From: UBA9676 sp963741615
GTDB taxonomy: Bacteria; Actinomycetota; Actinomycetes; Streptosporangiales; Streptosporangiaceae
Direction of reading: 5' to 3'
DNA: 64,000 nucleotides
Assembly (NCBI GenBank): GCA_963741615.1
Contig: CAVUIU010000019.1
Coordinates: 633,590-697,589, forward strand
Notes under the pieces: model-generated
Told to the model about the DNA's origin: nothing
What the model saw: only the letters and a program-made list of their open reading frames with translations
Database searches by the model: none
Shown: in pieces, positions 8,779-17,692 of the stretch
How the letters are laid out: each line of letters starts with the position of its first letter
Position numbering within the stretch: position 1 is the first letter of the stretch
Made by a program: the position numbers and the translations under genes

Positions 8779-9860
8779 CTGCCGAATACCCGCCCGTCAC
8801 CGGGCTGGATCCCGCGGGCCCTGTCCCGCCCGCCGCGGTGCCCGCATCCGGGCCCGCGCCCGCGCCCTCACCCTCGCCCGCGCCGGTGCCAGCTACGGCA
8901 CCGGCCGGGGGCGGGGATCCGCGGGCCGCGCTCGAAGCGGTGCGGCTGGAGGTCGGCAAGGCCGTCGTCGGCCAGGACTCGGTGATCACCGGACTGGTCA
9001 TCTGCCTGCTCTGCCGGGGCCACGTCCTGCTGGAAGGTGTTCCCGGGGTGGCCAAGACGCTGCTGGTCCGCTCGCTCGCCGGGGCGCTGTCGCTGCGTAG
9101 CACCCGGGTGCAGTTCACCGCCGACCTCATGCCCGGCGACGTGACCGGCTCGCTGGTCTACGACGCGAAGACGGCCCAGTTCCAGTTCCGTGAGGGCCCG
9201 GTCTTCACCAACCTGCTGCTCGCCGACGAGGTCAACCGGACCCCGCCCAAGACCCAGGCCGCGCTGCTGGAGGCGATGGAGGAACGCCAGGTCTCGGTGG
9301 AGGGGATACCGCGTCCGCTGCCGGAGCCGTTCCTCGTCGCCGCCACCCAGAACCCCATCGAATACGAGGGGACCTACCCGCTGCCCGAGGCACAGCTCGA
9401 CCGGTTCCTGGTCAAGCTGGCCGTGCAGGTGCCCGCGCGCGACGAGGAGATCGCGGTCCTCGCCCGGCATGCGGGCGGGTTCGATCCCGGTGATCTCGGC
9501 GCGGCCGGGATCAGGCCGGTCGCCGGTGCGGCCGACCTCGCGGCGGCCAGGGCGGCCGTGCGCGGAGTCCGGATCGCGCCCGCGGTCACCGGCTACATCG
9601 TGGACCTGGCCCGGGCTACCCGGCAGTCCCCGTCGCTGCGGCTGGGCGTGTCCCCCCGCGGTGCGACGGCGCTGCAGGCGACCAGCCGGGCCTGGGCCTG
9701 GCTGGCCGGGCGGGACTATGTGATACCCGACGACGTCAAGGCGCTGGCCCGGCCGGCCCTGCGGCACCGGGTGCAGTTGCGGCCCGAAGCCGAACTTGAA
9801 GGCGCAACGGCTGACGGCGTCCTCGAAGCGGTGCTCGCCTCGGTTCCGGTACCGCGATGA
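8775..9860 (+). CDS. MoxR-family AAA ATPase
   Basis: Cytoplasmic AAA+ ATPase of the MoxR family, thought to act as a chaperone for partner proteins of the DUF58/von Willebrand type. After a Pro/Ala-rich leader (about 1-46) the AAA core shows Walker A GVPGVAKT (88-95), Walker B LLLADEVNR with Asp151 and Glu152, sensor 1 in VAATQNPIEYEGTYPLPEAQ, and a lid domain (SPRGATALQATSRAWAWL). The length of 361 is slightly long because of the leader. GTG 8775 overlaps the DUF4350 stop and the TGA overlaps the next ATG at 9857. Confidence 0.95.
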   Translation: MTAEYPPVTGLDPAGPVPPAAVPASGPAPAPSPSPAPVPATAPAGGGDPRAALEAVRLEVGKAVVGQDSVITGLVICLLCRGHVLLEGVPGVAKTLLVRSLAGALSLRSTRVQFTADLMPGDVTGSLVYDAKTAQFQFREGPVFTNLLLADEVNRTPPKTQAALLEAMEERQVSVEGIPRPLPEPFLVAATQNPIEYEGTYPLPEAQLDRFLVKLAVQVPARDEEIAVLARHAGGFDPGDLGAAGIRPVAGAADLAAARAAVRGVRIAPAVTGYIVDLARATRQSPSLRLGVSPRGATALQATSRAWAWLAGRDYVIPDDVKALARPALRHRVQLRPEAELEGATADGVLEAVLASVPVPR

Positions 9861-9979
9861 CGCCCCGCTGGCCCACATCCGCGCTCTCCGTCCGGCCGCC
9901 CCGCTGGCCCACGTCCGCGCTCTCCGTCCGGCCGCCCCGCTGGCCCACGTCCGCGCTCTCCGTCCGGCCGCCCCGGTGA
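9857..9979 (+). CDS. Possible 40-residue repeat peptide, coupled on both sides
   Basis: A short ORF between MoxR and DUF58. ATG 9857 overlaps the MoxR stop (ATGA) and its own TGA (9977-9979) overlaps the GTG start of DUF58 (GTGA). The product is M-T, then three copies of a 12-residue unit (PRWPTSALSVRP), then P-R. No family is recognised. It may be a real micropeptide, or a spacer whose translation carries ribosomes from moxR to DUF58. Because the DNA unit is 36 bp, changing the copy number would keep both overlaps. The alternative is that the repeats are just expanded junk and DUF58 starts independently. Confidence 0.35.
   Translation: MTPRWPTSALSVRPPRWPTSALSVRPPRWPTSALSVRPPR
9863..9970. 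repeat. 36-bp tandem repeat, 3 copies
   Basis: Three 36-bp units: 9863-9898, 9899-9934 and 9935-9970. The first differs from the others by one base. A partial fourth unit (ccccg) runs into the DUF58 start. Confidence 0.95.
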
Positions 9980-11268
9980 CCCTGACCGGACGGGCAGCTC
10001 TCGCGGCCCTGACCGGCACGCTGGTGATCCTGGCGGCCCGTGATGTGGCCGCGCTGTTTGCCGTCAACGGACTGCTGCTGGCTGTCATCACCGCCGACCT
10101 CGTCCTGGCCGCCCCGGTCCGCCCGCTGCTGATGTCGCGGGCCGGGGAAACCAAGGTCCTGCTGGGCCAGAGCGTGCCGGTGACGCTGACGGTCGCCAAC
10201 CCCGGCCGCAGGACGTTGCGCGGCGACGTCCGCGACGCCTGGCAGCCCAGCGCCGGGGCGGCCCCGCACCATGTGCGCGTCCGCATACCCGCGGGAGGCC
10301 GGCTCACCCTGACCACCACCCTCACCCCCGGCCGGCGCGGCGACAAGGCGGCGGCCACGGTCACGATCCGCTCACTGGGGCCGTTCGGGCTCGCCGCGCG
10401 CCAGGCCGGGCGGCCGGCCCCGTGGACGGTCCGGGTTCTGCCGCCGTTCGGCAGCCGCCGCCACCTGCCGGAGAAACTGTCCCGCCTGCGCCAGCTCGAC
10501 GGTCAGCACCGGGCACTGCTGCGCGGCCAGGGCAGCGAGTTCGACTCCCTGCGCGAGTACGTCATCGGCGACGACGTGCGGTCCATCGACTGGCGCGCCA
10601 CCGCGCGCCGGGGCGACGTCATGGTGCGCACCTGGCGGCCCGAACGTGACCGGCGCATCCTCATCGTGCTCGACACCGGGCGCACGTCGGCGGGCCGGGT
10701 CGCGGGCACGCCCCGGCTGGACACCTCCATGGACGCGGCGCTCCTGCTCACCGCGCTGGCCTCGCGGGCAGGAGACCGGGTTGATTTCCTGGCATTCGAC
10801 CGGCGTATCCGGGCGAGAGTCGTAGGCGCGCCGCGTTCGGCAGTTCTGTCGTCTGTCTCGGAAGCGATGGCTGTCATCGAGCCCGAACTGGTGGAGACCG
10901 ACGCCGCCGCCCTTGCCAGCGCCGCCCTTACCACCGCCCGTCACCGCAGCCTGATCGTCCTGCTGACCGACCTCAACCCGGCCGCGGTGGAAGAGGGCAT
11001 GCTGCCCAGGCTCCCGCTGCTGGCCGCGCGGAACCAGGTGCTCGTCGCGGCGGTGGCCGATCCGGCGCTGGCCGAGATGGCTTCCGGCCGGGCCGACGCC
11101 GCCCAGGTGTACGGCGCGGCCGCGGCGGAACAAGCCCGGTCGGGCCGGCGGCGGGTCTCGGCCCTGCTCCAGCGGCACGGCGCACAGGTGGTGGACGCGC
11201 CGCCGGACCGGCTGCCGGCCGTGCTCGCCGATGCCTACCTGGAACTGAAGGCGGCCGGCAGGCTGTGA
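9976..11268 (+). CDS. DUF58 domain protein
   Basis: Membrane-attached DUF58 protein, the usual partner of MoxR ATPases. GTG 9976 gives 430 residues starting MTLTGRAALAALTG, which matches the family's normal N-terminus. Two hydrophobic helices follow (about 8-50). The DUF58 signature is seen in EFDSLREYVIGDDVRSIDW and ATARRGDVMVRTW, followed by a von Willebrand A-like core starting RRILIVLDTGRTSAG. The frame is open upstream to 9796 through MoxR and the 36-bp repeats, but that extension would be repetitive and partly inside moxR. It is the last gene of the plus-strand chain. Confidence 0.9.
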   Translation: MTLTGRAALAALTGTLVILAARDVAALFAVNGLLLAVITADLVLAAPVRPLLMSRAGETKVLLGQSVPVTLTVANPGRRTLRGDVRDAWQPSAGAAPHHVRVRIPAGGRLTLTTTLTPGRRGDKAAATVTIRSLGPFGLAARQAGRPAPWTVRVLPPFGSRRHLPEKLSRLRQLDGQHRALLRGQGSEFDSLREYVIGDDVRSIDWRATARRGDVMVRTWRPERDRRILIVLDTGRTSAGRVAGTPRLDTSMDAALLLTALASRAGDRVDFLAFDRRIRARVVGAPRSAVLSSVSEAMAVIEPELVETDAAALASAALTTARHRSLIVLLTDLNPAAVEEGMLPRLPLLAARNQVLVAAVADPALAEMASGRADAAQVYGAAAAEQARSGRRRVSALLQRHGAQVVDAPPDRLPAVLADAYLELKAAGRL

Positions 11269-11283
11269 CCCGCGCGGCGCGGG
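11269..11283. terminator. Candidate bidirectional terminator hairpin
   Basis: Six-base inverted repeat (11269-11274 with 11278-11283) just after the DUF58 stop and before the converging SpoIIM-type gene. Another GC palindrome lies near 11303-11316. There is no U-tract, which is usual in this GC range. Confidence 0.4.
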
Positions 11284-11321
11284 CCCGGGCACGGACCTCC
11301 GGGCCGGCGCCGGCCGGCCGC

Positions 11322-12317
11322 TCAGCCGGTGACCGGCACCACCTCGGGGGCATCGGCGATGTCGGCGGACAGCCCGGCCGCCTCAGCGCGGCGGCCCAGG
11401 ATGATGACGTAACCGAGGAAGGTGGCCTCGGCGGCCACGCCGATCATGATCCGCGCCCAGGCTGGAAGGTGCGACGGAGTGACGAAGGCCTCGATCACGC
11501 CGGAGACGAGCAGGACGGCGACCAGCCCGAGCGCGACGGTGACGGCCGCGCGCCCCTCCTCGGCGAGCGCCCGGCCGCGTGGCCGCGGGCCCGGGTCGAT
11601 CACCGTCCATCCCAGCCGCAGGCCGGTGGCTGCCGCGAGGAACACGGCCGACAGCTCCAGCATCCCGTGCGGGAGGATGAGCGCGAAGAACAGGACGCCC
11701 TTGCCGTGGACGATCATCAGGGCCCCCGCGACACCGAGGTTCGAGGCGTTCTCGAACAGGACCAGGAGCGTGGGCAGCCCGAGCAGGATCCCGAAGATCA
11801 GCGACTCGGCCGCCACCCAGGCATTGTTGGTCCATACCTTGGCAGCGAAGGCGGGGGCGGCGTACTGCGAGTAGTAACCCTGGAACTGGTGGTTCACCAG
11901 CTGGCGGACCTGCGCATGGGGCAGCAGAGCCGCCTGCACCTGCGGCGACCGGGCGACCCACCAGCCGATGACGAGGGCGACCGCCAGCGAGCCCGCGGCC
12001 GTGCCAAGCCACCACCAGCGGGCGCGGTAGGCCATCGCGGGAAACGAGACCAGTGCGAAATGCCCGACAATGCCCCATTGCGCCGCATGCGTGCCGGTGA
12101 CGGCGGCCCGCGCCCGCGCGACCCGGGCGGACAGCACGGCCACCAGGGCCGGGTCGTGCGCGGACGAGCGCGCCGCGGACAGGTGGGTGGTGGTCCGCTG
12201 GTAGAGGGTGACCAGCTCGTCGACCTCATCGCCGGTCAGCCTGCGCCGCCGCTTGACGAGCGCGTCCAGCCGCTTCCACTCGGGCTCGTGCGCGGCCACG
12301 TAGGCGTCGACGTCCAC
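11322..12317 (-). CDS. Stage II sporulation protein M domain protein
   Basis: Multi-pass membrane protein of the SpoIIM superfamily, 331 residues. It begins MDVDAYVAAHEPEWKRLDAL, then a helical cytoplasmic region with RRLTGDEVDELVTLYQRTT. About six membrane spans follow from about residue 105 (WWWLGTAAGSLAVALVIGWW, LIFGILLGLPTLLVLFENA, GVLFFALILPHGMLELSAVF). In Bacillus SpoIIM helps peptidoglycan degradation during engulfment; in actinomycetes this paralogue sits beside RDD and MoxR/DUF58 genes and its role is unknown. It is divergent from the RDD gene (65 bases between starts) and convergent with DUF58. Confidence 0.88.
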   Translation of the reverse strand: MDVDAYVAAHEPEWKRLDALVKRRRRLTGDEVDELVTLYQRTTTHLSAARSSAHDPALVAVLSARVARARAAVTGTHAAQWGIVGHFALVSFPAMAYRARWWWLGTAAGSLAVALVIGWWVARSPQVQAALLPHAQVRQLVNHQFQGYYSQYAAPAFAAKVWTNNAWVAAESLIFGILLGLPTLLVLFENASNLGVAGALMIVHGKGVLFFALILPHGMLELSAVFLAAATGLRLGWTVIDPGPRPRGRALAEEGRAAVTVALGLVAVLLVSGVIEAFVTPSHLPAWARIMIGVAAEATFLGYVIILGRRAEAAGLSADIADAPEVVPVTG

Positions 12318-12382
12318 GGCAGGAGACTACTTCCAGACATGCCCTAGCCTTGGCCGCAGACGGGATGGGACTGGGAGATAGC

Positions 12383-13327
12383 GTGGCCGACATCGTCACC
12401 GGCGAGGCCGTCGTCCTCGAGGTGCCGTGCGCCCGGTTCCCCAGCCGCCTGCTCGCCCTCGGCATCGACCTGGCGATCCAGCTCGTCCTGATCTTCATCC
12501 TGCTCACCATCGTCGGGCTGAGCGCGGCGCACCACGGTATGAACGAGGCCGCGGTCGCCGCCATCGTGATCACGGTCACCGTCGCGGCCATCGTGGGTTA
12601 CCCGATCATCTGGGAGACGGCGACCCGGGGCCGCTCACCCGGCAAGTACGCGCTCGGCCTGCGGGTGGTCAGCGACGACGGCGGCCCCGAGCGTTTCCGG
12701 CAGGCGCTGGTCCGCGGGCTCGCCACGGTGGTGGACTTCTGGCTGTTCCCGTTCATCGGGGTCCCCGCCCTCATCTCCTCCCTGCTTTCGGCCAAGGGAA
12801 AGCGTCTCGGCGACGTCTTCGCCGGCACCTTCGTCATCCAGCAGCGGCTGCCTACCCGGCGGGGACCGGCGCCGATGCACCCCGTGATGCCGCCCGAGCT
12901 TGCCGCCTGGGCCTCCGGCCTGGAGTTGTCCGGGCTGACCGACCAGACGGCGGCCATGGCGCGCCGCTACCTCGGCCGCCTGCCCGAGCTCACCCCCGGC
13001 GCCCGGGCCGAGCTGGGCGAGCGGATCGCCGCGGCCGTCCGGGCACAGGTCAGCCCGCCGCCGCCACCCGGGACGCCGCCAGCCGCCTACCTGGGTGCGG
13101 TGCTGGCCGAGCGGCACCGGCGCGAACACGCCAGGCTGATGGCGGCGAGCGCGTCCGGGCCGGCTCCGCTGCCGGTGCCGCCTCCCACGCCCGGGTGGGC
13201 TCCTCCCGGGTCCCCGCAGGTACCGACAACGGAATGGATGGGGGCAGCCTGGGAAGGTGAGGGATCACAGCCGGGTGAGCCGACCAGCCCGCCCGCCGCA
13301 GGCACCGGGTTCGTGCCGCCGCAGTAA
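12383..13327 (+). CDS. RDD family membrane protein
   Basis: RDD-domain membrane protein of unknown function, often linked to the SpoIIM-type gene as here. GTG 12383 follows GGGAG (12373-12377) and yields 314 residues beginning MADIVTGEAVVLEVPCARFPS. The frame is open a little further (TTG 12350, ATG 12365). The RDD motif is RLLALGIDLAIQ, followed by membrane spans (LVLIFILLTIVGL, AAIVITVTVAAIVGYPIIWE), the family segment RGRSPGKYALGLRVVSDDGG and a third span around 120-140. The C-terminal 120 residues are cytoplasmic and Pro-rich. Confidence 0.9.
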   Translation: MADIVTGEAVVLEVPCARFPSRLLALGIDLAIQLVLIFILLTIVGLSAAHHGMNEAAVAAIVITVTVAAIVGYPIIWETATRGRSPGKYALGLRVVSDDGGPERFRQALVRGLATVVDFWLFPFIGVPALISSLLSAKGKRLGDVFAGTFVIQQRLPTRRGPAPMHPVMPPELAAWASGLELSGLTDQTAAMARRYLGRLPELTPGARAELGERIAAAVRAQVSPPPPPGTPPAAYLGAVLAERHRREHARLMAASASGPAPLPVPPPTPGWAPPGSPQVPTTEWMGAAWEGEGSQPGEPTSPPAAGTGFVPPQ

Positions 13328-13378
13328 GCCAGCGGATCCGGTGACCCGGACCCGCGGCGCCCAGCCCACCTGCCGAGG

Positions 13379-14749
13379 ATGTCATTCATGCCCGACCCGC
13401 ACCGCCCCGCCGGACCGGAGGTGGGCGAGCTTGAAACCGGCGCCGCGGCGGCCGCGCCCCGGGGCGGGCCGATGACACCCGCGCCCGGGCCTCCGGCCCC
13501 GGATCGGGCGGCCCCGGATCAGGCAGCCGCAGACCAGGCAACGCCGGACCAGGCAACGCCGGACCAGGCAACGCCGGACCAGGCAACGCCGGACCAGGCA
13601 ACGCCGGACCAGGCAACGCCGGACCAGGCAACGCCGGACCAGGCAGCGCCGGATCTGCCAGCGCCGGACCGAGCAGCCCAGGTACGGCCGGCCCGGCGTC
13701 GTCGCTGGCTGCGGATCGGGGTGGCGATCCTCGCGGTCGGCGCGATGGTCTGGGTGGTGGTGGCCAACCGGCACACGCTCGGCGAGTCGCTGGGTGCGCT
13801 GGGCGACCTCGACTTCCGCTGGTTCGCGCTGGCCATCCTCTTCGAGGCCGTGTCGCTGACCGCCTTCGGGCTGAGCCGCCGGCGGCTGCTGCGCGCGGAC
13901 GGGCACCAGGCCGGCTTCGGCTCGGTGATGGCAATCACCTACGCCGGCAACGCGCTGTCCATGGCGGTGCCGTTCGCCGGCGCCCAGCTGGCCGCCGTCT
14001 TCTCCTACCAGCAGTTCCGCCGCCGCGGCCTCGACCCCGCGCTCACCGGCTGGGCGCTGGGGATCTCGGCGATCGCGTCGTCCTCGGCGCTGGCGCTCAT
14101 CCTGATCGCGGGCGCGTTCGCCGGCGGGGCGCCGCTGGTCACGGTGGCCGGTTTCGCCGTGGCCGCGGTGTTCGCGCTGCCGGCGCTGACCGTCCTGCTG
14201 GCGCTGCGGTACCCGCGGGCGCGGGCGGTCGCGAACAGGGCCCTGGCCTCGCTGGTCCCGCTCGCCCGGCGGGTGCTCCGCAAACCGGGGCTCGACCCGG
14301 CCGCGCTCGATGAGTTCCTCACCCGGCTGGCCAGCATCAAGCTCCGGTGGCCGCAGTACGCGGAGGTGTTCGGGCTGGCCGCGGTCAACTGGCTGGCCGA
14401 CTGCGCCTGCCTCGCCTGCGCGATCCACGCGACCGGGGAACCGATCCCGTGGCGCGGCCTCGTTCTCGCCTACGGCGCCGGCGCCGCGGTCGGCAGCACC
14501 GGGGTCACGCCGGGCGGGTTCGGCCTGGTGGAGCTGACCCTTACCGCCGCCCTGGTGGCGGCCGGGCTGACCACGGCCAGAGCGCTGACCGCCGTGCTCG
14601 CCTACCGGCTGATCAACTTCTGGCTGATCCTGTTCGGCGGCGGGATCGCGATGATCGTCCTCACCCGCGCCCGGGAGCAGCGGATCCGCCGCTACGCGCG
14701 CGCGGGGCAGGGGCCCGGGGAACGACCCAGCCGACCCCCGGTTCCATGA
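13379..14749 (+). CDS. YbhN-like flippase-fold membrane protein
   Basis: Integral membrane protein of the lysylphosphatidylglycerol synthase TM / UPF0104 (YbhN) family. Residues about 40-92 are a run of the unit TPDQA, encoded by 15-bp repeats. The membrane part begins near residue 100 (IGVAILAVGAMVWVVVANRH) and shows family segments SMAVPFAGAQLAAVFSYQQF, NWLADCACLACAIHATGEP and GGFGLVELTLTAALVAAGL. Eight to nine spans are likely. Such proteins are thought to move or flip lipids, but the substrate here is unknown. The ATG could be 13379 or 13388 (MPDPHR). Confidence 0.9.
   Translation: MSFMPDPHRPAGPEVGELETGAAAAAPRGGPMTPAPGPPAPDRAAPDQAAADQATPDQATPDQATPDQATPDQATPDQATPDQATPDQAAPDLPAPDRAAQVRPARRRRWLRIGVAILAVGAMVWVVVANRHTLGESLGALGDLDFRWFALAILFEAVSLTAFGLSRRRLLRADGHQAGFGSVMAITYAGNALSMAVPFAGAQLAAVFSYQQFRRRGLDPALTGWALGISAIASSSALALILIAGAFAGGAPLVTVAGFAVAAVFALPALTVLLALRYPRARAVANRALASLVPLARRVLRKPGLDPAALDEFLTRLASIKLRWPQYAEVFGLAAVNWLADCACLACAIHATGEPIPWRGLVLAYGAGAAVGSTGVTPGGFGLVELTLTAALVAAGLTTARALTAVLAYRLINFWLILFGGGIAMIVLTRAREQRIRRYARAGQGPGERPSRPPVP
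13526..13650. repeat. 15-bp tandem repeat, about 8 copies
   Basis: Near-identical 15-bp units encoding Thr-Pro-Asp-Gln-Ala in the N-terminal cytoplasmic tail of the YbhN-like protein. The first and last copies have Ala in place of Thr. Confidence 0.95.
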
Positions 14750-14753
14750 TGAT

Positions 14754-14779
14754 GATTTCCGGGGTGGCCGCGGGAAATC
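14754..14779. terminator. Candidate bidirectional terminator
   Basis: Seven-base inverted repeat GATTTCC (14754-14760) and GGAAATC (14773-14779) around a 12-base GC-rich loop, filling the 33 bases between the converging YbhN-like and ABC permease genes. Confidence 0.45.
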
Positions 14780-14782
14780 TGC

Positions 14783-15631
14783 CTACAGCTCGCGCCGCTC
14801 GAAGCTGACCAGGCTGAGCACGAGGACGAGTGCGAGCCAGATGGCCGCCCAGGCCAGGTACGGCCAGGACGGGGCGGCGGAGGCGTAGAACGGATCCCCC
14901 TGCACCCCGGACGGCCCGGCGAGCTGCCGGGGGATCATCGACGCGGGCTCGAGATAGTAGATGGCTCCGTGCCACAGCCCGTCGGTGGGCAGCAGGTACT
15001 GGCTGATCCGGCTCGCGGTGCTCATGGCGTGGATGCCGAAAACCGCGCCCAGGGACCCGACCACGCCCGCGAGCCAGGCGATGCCGAACACGGCCACACC
15101 GATCACCCCGGCGGCGAGCGTCGACAGCCGGGTGCTGAGCAGCAGCACCAGGGTCAGCAGGACGACGCCCTCGGCGAACACGAACGCGGCCGCGGCGGCC
15201 GGGTCGGGTGCGACAAAGCCGCTGGCCCAGTACACGACGGCGATCTGCAGGCCGGACACGATCGCGGTGTACGCGGCGAGCAGGCCAACCAGCCCCAGCC
15301 ACTTGCCGAGCAGCACCGCGCTGCGCCGGACGGGCCGGGCGACCACGGTCTGCAGGACGCCGGAATCGATCTCGCCGGAGATCGCCGGGGAGGCGATGGC
15401 CGACGCGCTGAGCGCGACCACGAAGCTGAACATGAACATGAACAGGATGACCGCCTCGGGCACGGCTATGTGGGTCTCGCCCGAGGTGAAACCGGCGCTG
15501 TGACGGAGCAGGTAGAAGCCCCAGCCGCTCACGCTCACCAGGACCACGGAAATGACCGCGAAGGCGGCCACGAGCCGGCGCCGGACCGCCTCCCGCATGG
15601 TGAGCGAGGCGATCGTCCAGACCGCGTTCAC
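14783..15631 (-). CDS. ABC-2 type transporter permease
   Basis: Membrane subunit of an ABC exporter, 282 residues from GTG 15631, which overlaps the stop of the ATPase gene (GTGA, 15628-15631). It starts MNAVWTIASLTMREAVRRRL, a typical ABC-2 permease amphipathic helix. About six spans follow (AAFAVISVVLVSVSGWGF, VILFMFMFSFVVALSASAI, LVLLLSTRLSTLAAGVIGV, WPYLAWAAIWLALVLVLSLV). The segment SGEIDSGVLQTVVARPVRR is the conserved cytoplasmic loop. The upstream open frame to 15817 is a shadow of the ATPase. The substrate is unknown. Confidence 0.9.
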   Translation of the reverse strand: MNAVWTIASLTMREAVRRRLVAAFAVISVVLVSVSGWGFYLLRHSAGFTSGETHIAVPEAVILFMFMFSFVVALSASAIASPAISGEIDSGVLQTVVARPVRRSAVLLGKWLGLVGLLAAYTAIVSGLQIAVVYWASGFVAPDPAAAAAFVFAEGVVLLTLVLLLSTRLSTLAAGVIGVAVFGIAWLAGVVGSLGAVFGIHAMSTASRISQYLLPTDGLWHGAIYYLEPASMIPRQLAGPSGVQGDPFYASAAPSWPYLAWAAIWLALVLVLSLVSFERREL

Positions 15632-16578
15632 GTCTCCTCCAGCAGCTCGAGGAAGCGCTCTTCGAGGCTCTGCCGCTCCGGCACGACCGCCTCGACCTGC
15701 CCGCCCAGCGCGACGATGGCGCCGACCAGTTCCGGCACCCGCCCGGCCGCCACGTCCTCGACCAGCAGCCAGTCCCCCTGCCGCGTCCAGCGGCCGAACC
15801 CGGCCAGCGACTGCCACCAGCCCACGGCCAGGCCGCCCACCCGCAGCCGGACGCCGGGCCTGGGGTCTTTCAGCTCGCCGAGCGTCCCGGTGGCGACCGC
15901 CCGGCCGTGGCTGATGATCGCCACCCGGTCGCAGACGTGCTCGGCTTCCGCCAGCAGATGGGTGTTGAGGAAGACCGTGGTGCCGCGGTCACGCAGCTCG
16001 CGGATGATCGTCCGCACCTGGTGCCGCCCGACCGGGTCCAGGGCGCTGGTCGGCTCGTCGAGCACGGCCAGCTCGGGCTCCCCGAGCAGCGCCACACCCA
16101 GGCCGAGCCGCTGCTGCATGCCCTTGGAGAACGTGCCGACCTTGTCGTCGCCCCGGCCGGACAGGCCGACGGCCTGCAACGCATCGTCCACCGCGCGGGC
16201 CCGGCGCGGCCGGGGCAGCTGCCGCAGGCGGCAGTGCAGGACCAGCACCTCACGCGCGGTCAGCCAGCTCTGGTACCGGAACAGTTCGGGCAGGTAGCCG
16301 ATCCGCCGCCGGGTCTCCAGGTCCCCGGCGGGCGCGCCCAGGACCATGGCTTCGCCGCCGGTCGGCCGGACCAGGCCGAGCAGCAGCTTGACCGCGGTGG
16401 TCTTGCCCGCCCCGTTCGGGCCGAGGAAGCCGAAGACCTCGCCGCGTTCGACGGTCATCGACAGGCCCGCCAGCGCGACAGTGCGGCCGTAGCGCTTGCG
16501 CAGTTCCATGGCATGGATGGCCGGCGACCCCGGCGCCGGTATGCAGGCGCCGGGGCTGCCCGTGACACGGCCGGCCAC
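15628..16578 (-). CDS. ABC transporter ATP-binding protein
   Basis: ATPase partner of the ABC-2 permease. GTG 16578 follows GAGG and lies 10 bases after the anti-sigma stop, giving 316 residues. Motifs: Walker A GPNGAGKTT, Q-loop region RRRIGYLPELFRY, a variant signature FSKGMQQRLGLGVALLG, Walker B LAVLDEPTSALDP, and the switch His in NTHLLAEAEHVCDRV. The C-terminal 70 residues are the extra domain usual for ABC-2 drug or lipid exporters. Being co-directional and almost contiguous with the sigma/anti-sigma pair, it may be under that sigma factor's control (inference). Confidence 0.93.
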   Translation of the reverse strand: MAGRVTGSPGACIPAPGSPAIHAMELRKRYGRTVALAGLSMTVERGEVFGFLGPNGAGKTTAVKLLLGLVRPTGGEAMVLGAPAGDLETRRRIGYLPELFRYQSWLTAREVLVLHCRLRQLPRPRRARAVDDALQAVGLSGRGDDKVGTFSKGMQQRLGLGVALLGEPELAVLDEPTSALDPVGRHQVRTIIRELRDRGTTVFLNTHLLAEAEHVCDRVAIISHGRAVATGTLGELKDPRPGVRLRVGGLAVGWWQSLAGFGRWTRQGDWLLVEDVAAGRVPELVGAIVALGGQVEAVVPERQSLEERFLELLEET

Positions 16579-16588
16579 GGCCGCGGCC

Positions 16589-17692
16589 TCAGCCGATCTG
16601 GCGGGCGACATTGAGGATGTCCTCGGCGTCCAGCAGGCCACCGACTCCGTGCACGACGCCGTCCCGGTTCTCCCAGATCACTCCCGATGCCGCGGCGGAC
16701 GGCCCGGTGACGAGCACCGCCGGAGCCCCGCCGATCTTCAGCTGCCGCGCCGACATCCCCGCGGGGACCGGCACCGGCAAGGTCGTGCGCGGATTGCCGA
16801 TCAGCCGCAGTTCCCGGGCCAGGCCGGAGGGCAGGCCTCCCCGCGAGAGCAGGAACGTCTCCAGCTGACGGGCGGTCGCTCCGGTCGCGGACGCCGTCGG
16901 CCTCTGCATGACGGCGATGGCGAGGGTGGGCAGGCCGGTCCGGCCCGGGCGGCTACCGTACAGGACCACCATCGCCGGTCCGCCGGTGATCTCCAGGGTG
17001 CTTCCTGCGATGCCCGGGCCGGCCTGCTGGCTGACGTGCACGGTGGCCGTGACCTGGGGCTGGACCACGACAGCGGTGGGCGGCCCCACGCCCACGGGCA
17101 GCGCGCCGGGGGCCGAGTAGGCCAGGTGCGTCAGCGCGCTGGCGCGGGCGATCGAGCTCACCTCCTGGGCCCGGCCTGCGGTGGTCCAGGTCAGGTCGCC
17201 GAAGGCCAGCTTCCTGGAGCCTGACGGCGGCAGGCCCCCGGACAGCTGGGAGGCGGTGAAGCCGGTGAGGTTCTCGATGGCCTGCACATCGTTCCGGGTG
17301 ACCGGCACCGGTGCGACCCGGGTCGGGGCGTAGACGCTCGTGAGAGCGGCGGCCGCGCCGACTCCGACGGCGAGCACGGCCGCGGCGACCGCGGTGCTGG
17401 TACCGAGCGAGGCGTTGGCGAGGCGCCGCGGCATCCGCCACGGGTTCCTGATCGCCGGGCGCCGGCCCGCGTCCGGCCGGAGCCGTTCGGACAGCAGGAT
17501 CCACTCCAGGTCCAGGTCGGAGATCTCGCGGGGCGCCTCGAGCAGCCGCGCGGCGGCGGCGGCATTCCCCGCGATCTCGGCGCTCTCCGCCTGGCAGCGG
17601 TCGCAGCCGGCGAGATGGCGCCTGGCGCGGTCCGGGACGGCCATCGGCTCGTCCACCAGCCGGCGCAGGACCGGGCTAGACACGTGAGGCAT
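16589..17692 (-). CDS. Zinc-finger anti-sigma factor, membrane-bound
   Basis: Likely anti-sigma factor for the ECF sigma at 17676. The N-terminal zf-HC2-type motif is seen as His26, Cys30 and Cys33 (RRHLAGCDRCQ). One membrane span lies at about 98-120 (TAVAAAVLAVGVGAAAALTS). The outside domain of about 245 residues is rich in Thr, Val and Gly and includes GDLTWTTAGRAQEVSSIARA, with no recognised fold. The start lies within the sigma gene (17-base overlap), the usual arrangement. The large external domain suggests signal sensing outside the membrane. Confidence 0.85.
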   Translation of the reverse strand: MPHVSSPVLRRLVDEPMAVPDRARRHLAGCDRCQAESAEIAGNAAAAARLLEAPREISDLDLEWILLSERLRPDAGRRPAIRNPWRMPRRLANASLGTSTAVAAAVLAVGVGAAAALTSVYAPTRVAPVPVTRNDVQAIENLTGFTASQLSGGLPPSGSRKLAFGDLTWTTAGRAQEVSSIARASALTHLAYSAPGALPVGVGPPTAVVVQPQVTATVHVSQQAGPGIAGSTLEITGGPAMVVLYGSRPGRTGLPTLAIAVMQRPTASATGATARQLETFLLSRGGLPSGLARELRLIGNPRTTLPVPVPAGMSARQLKIGGAPAVLVTGPSAAASGVIWENRDGVVHGVGGLLDAEDILNVARQIG

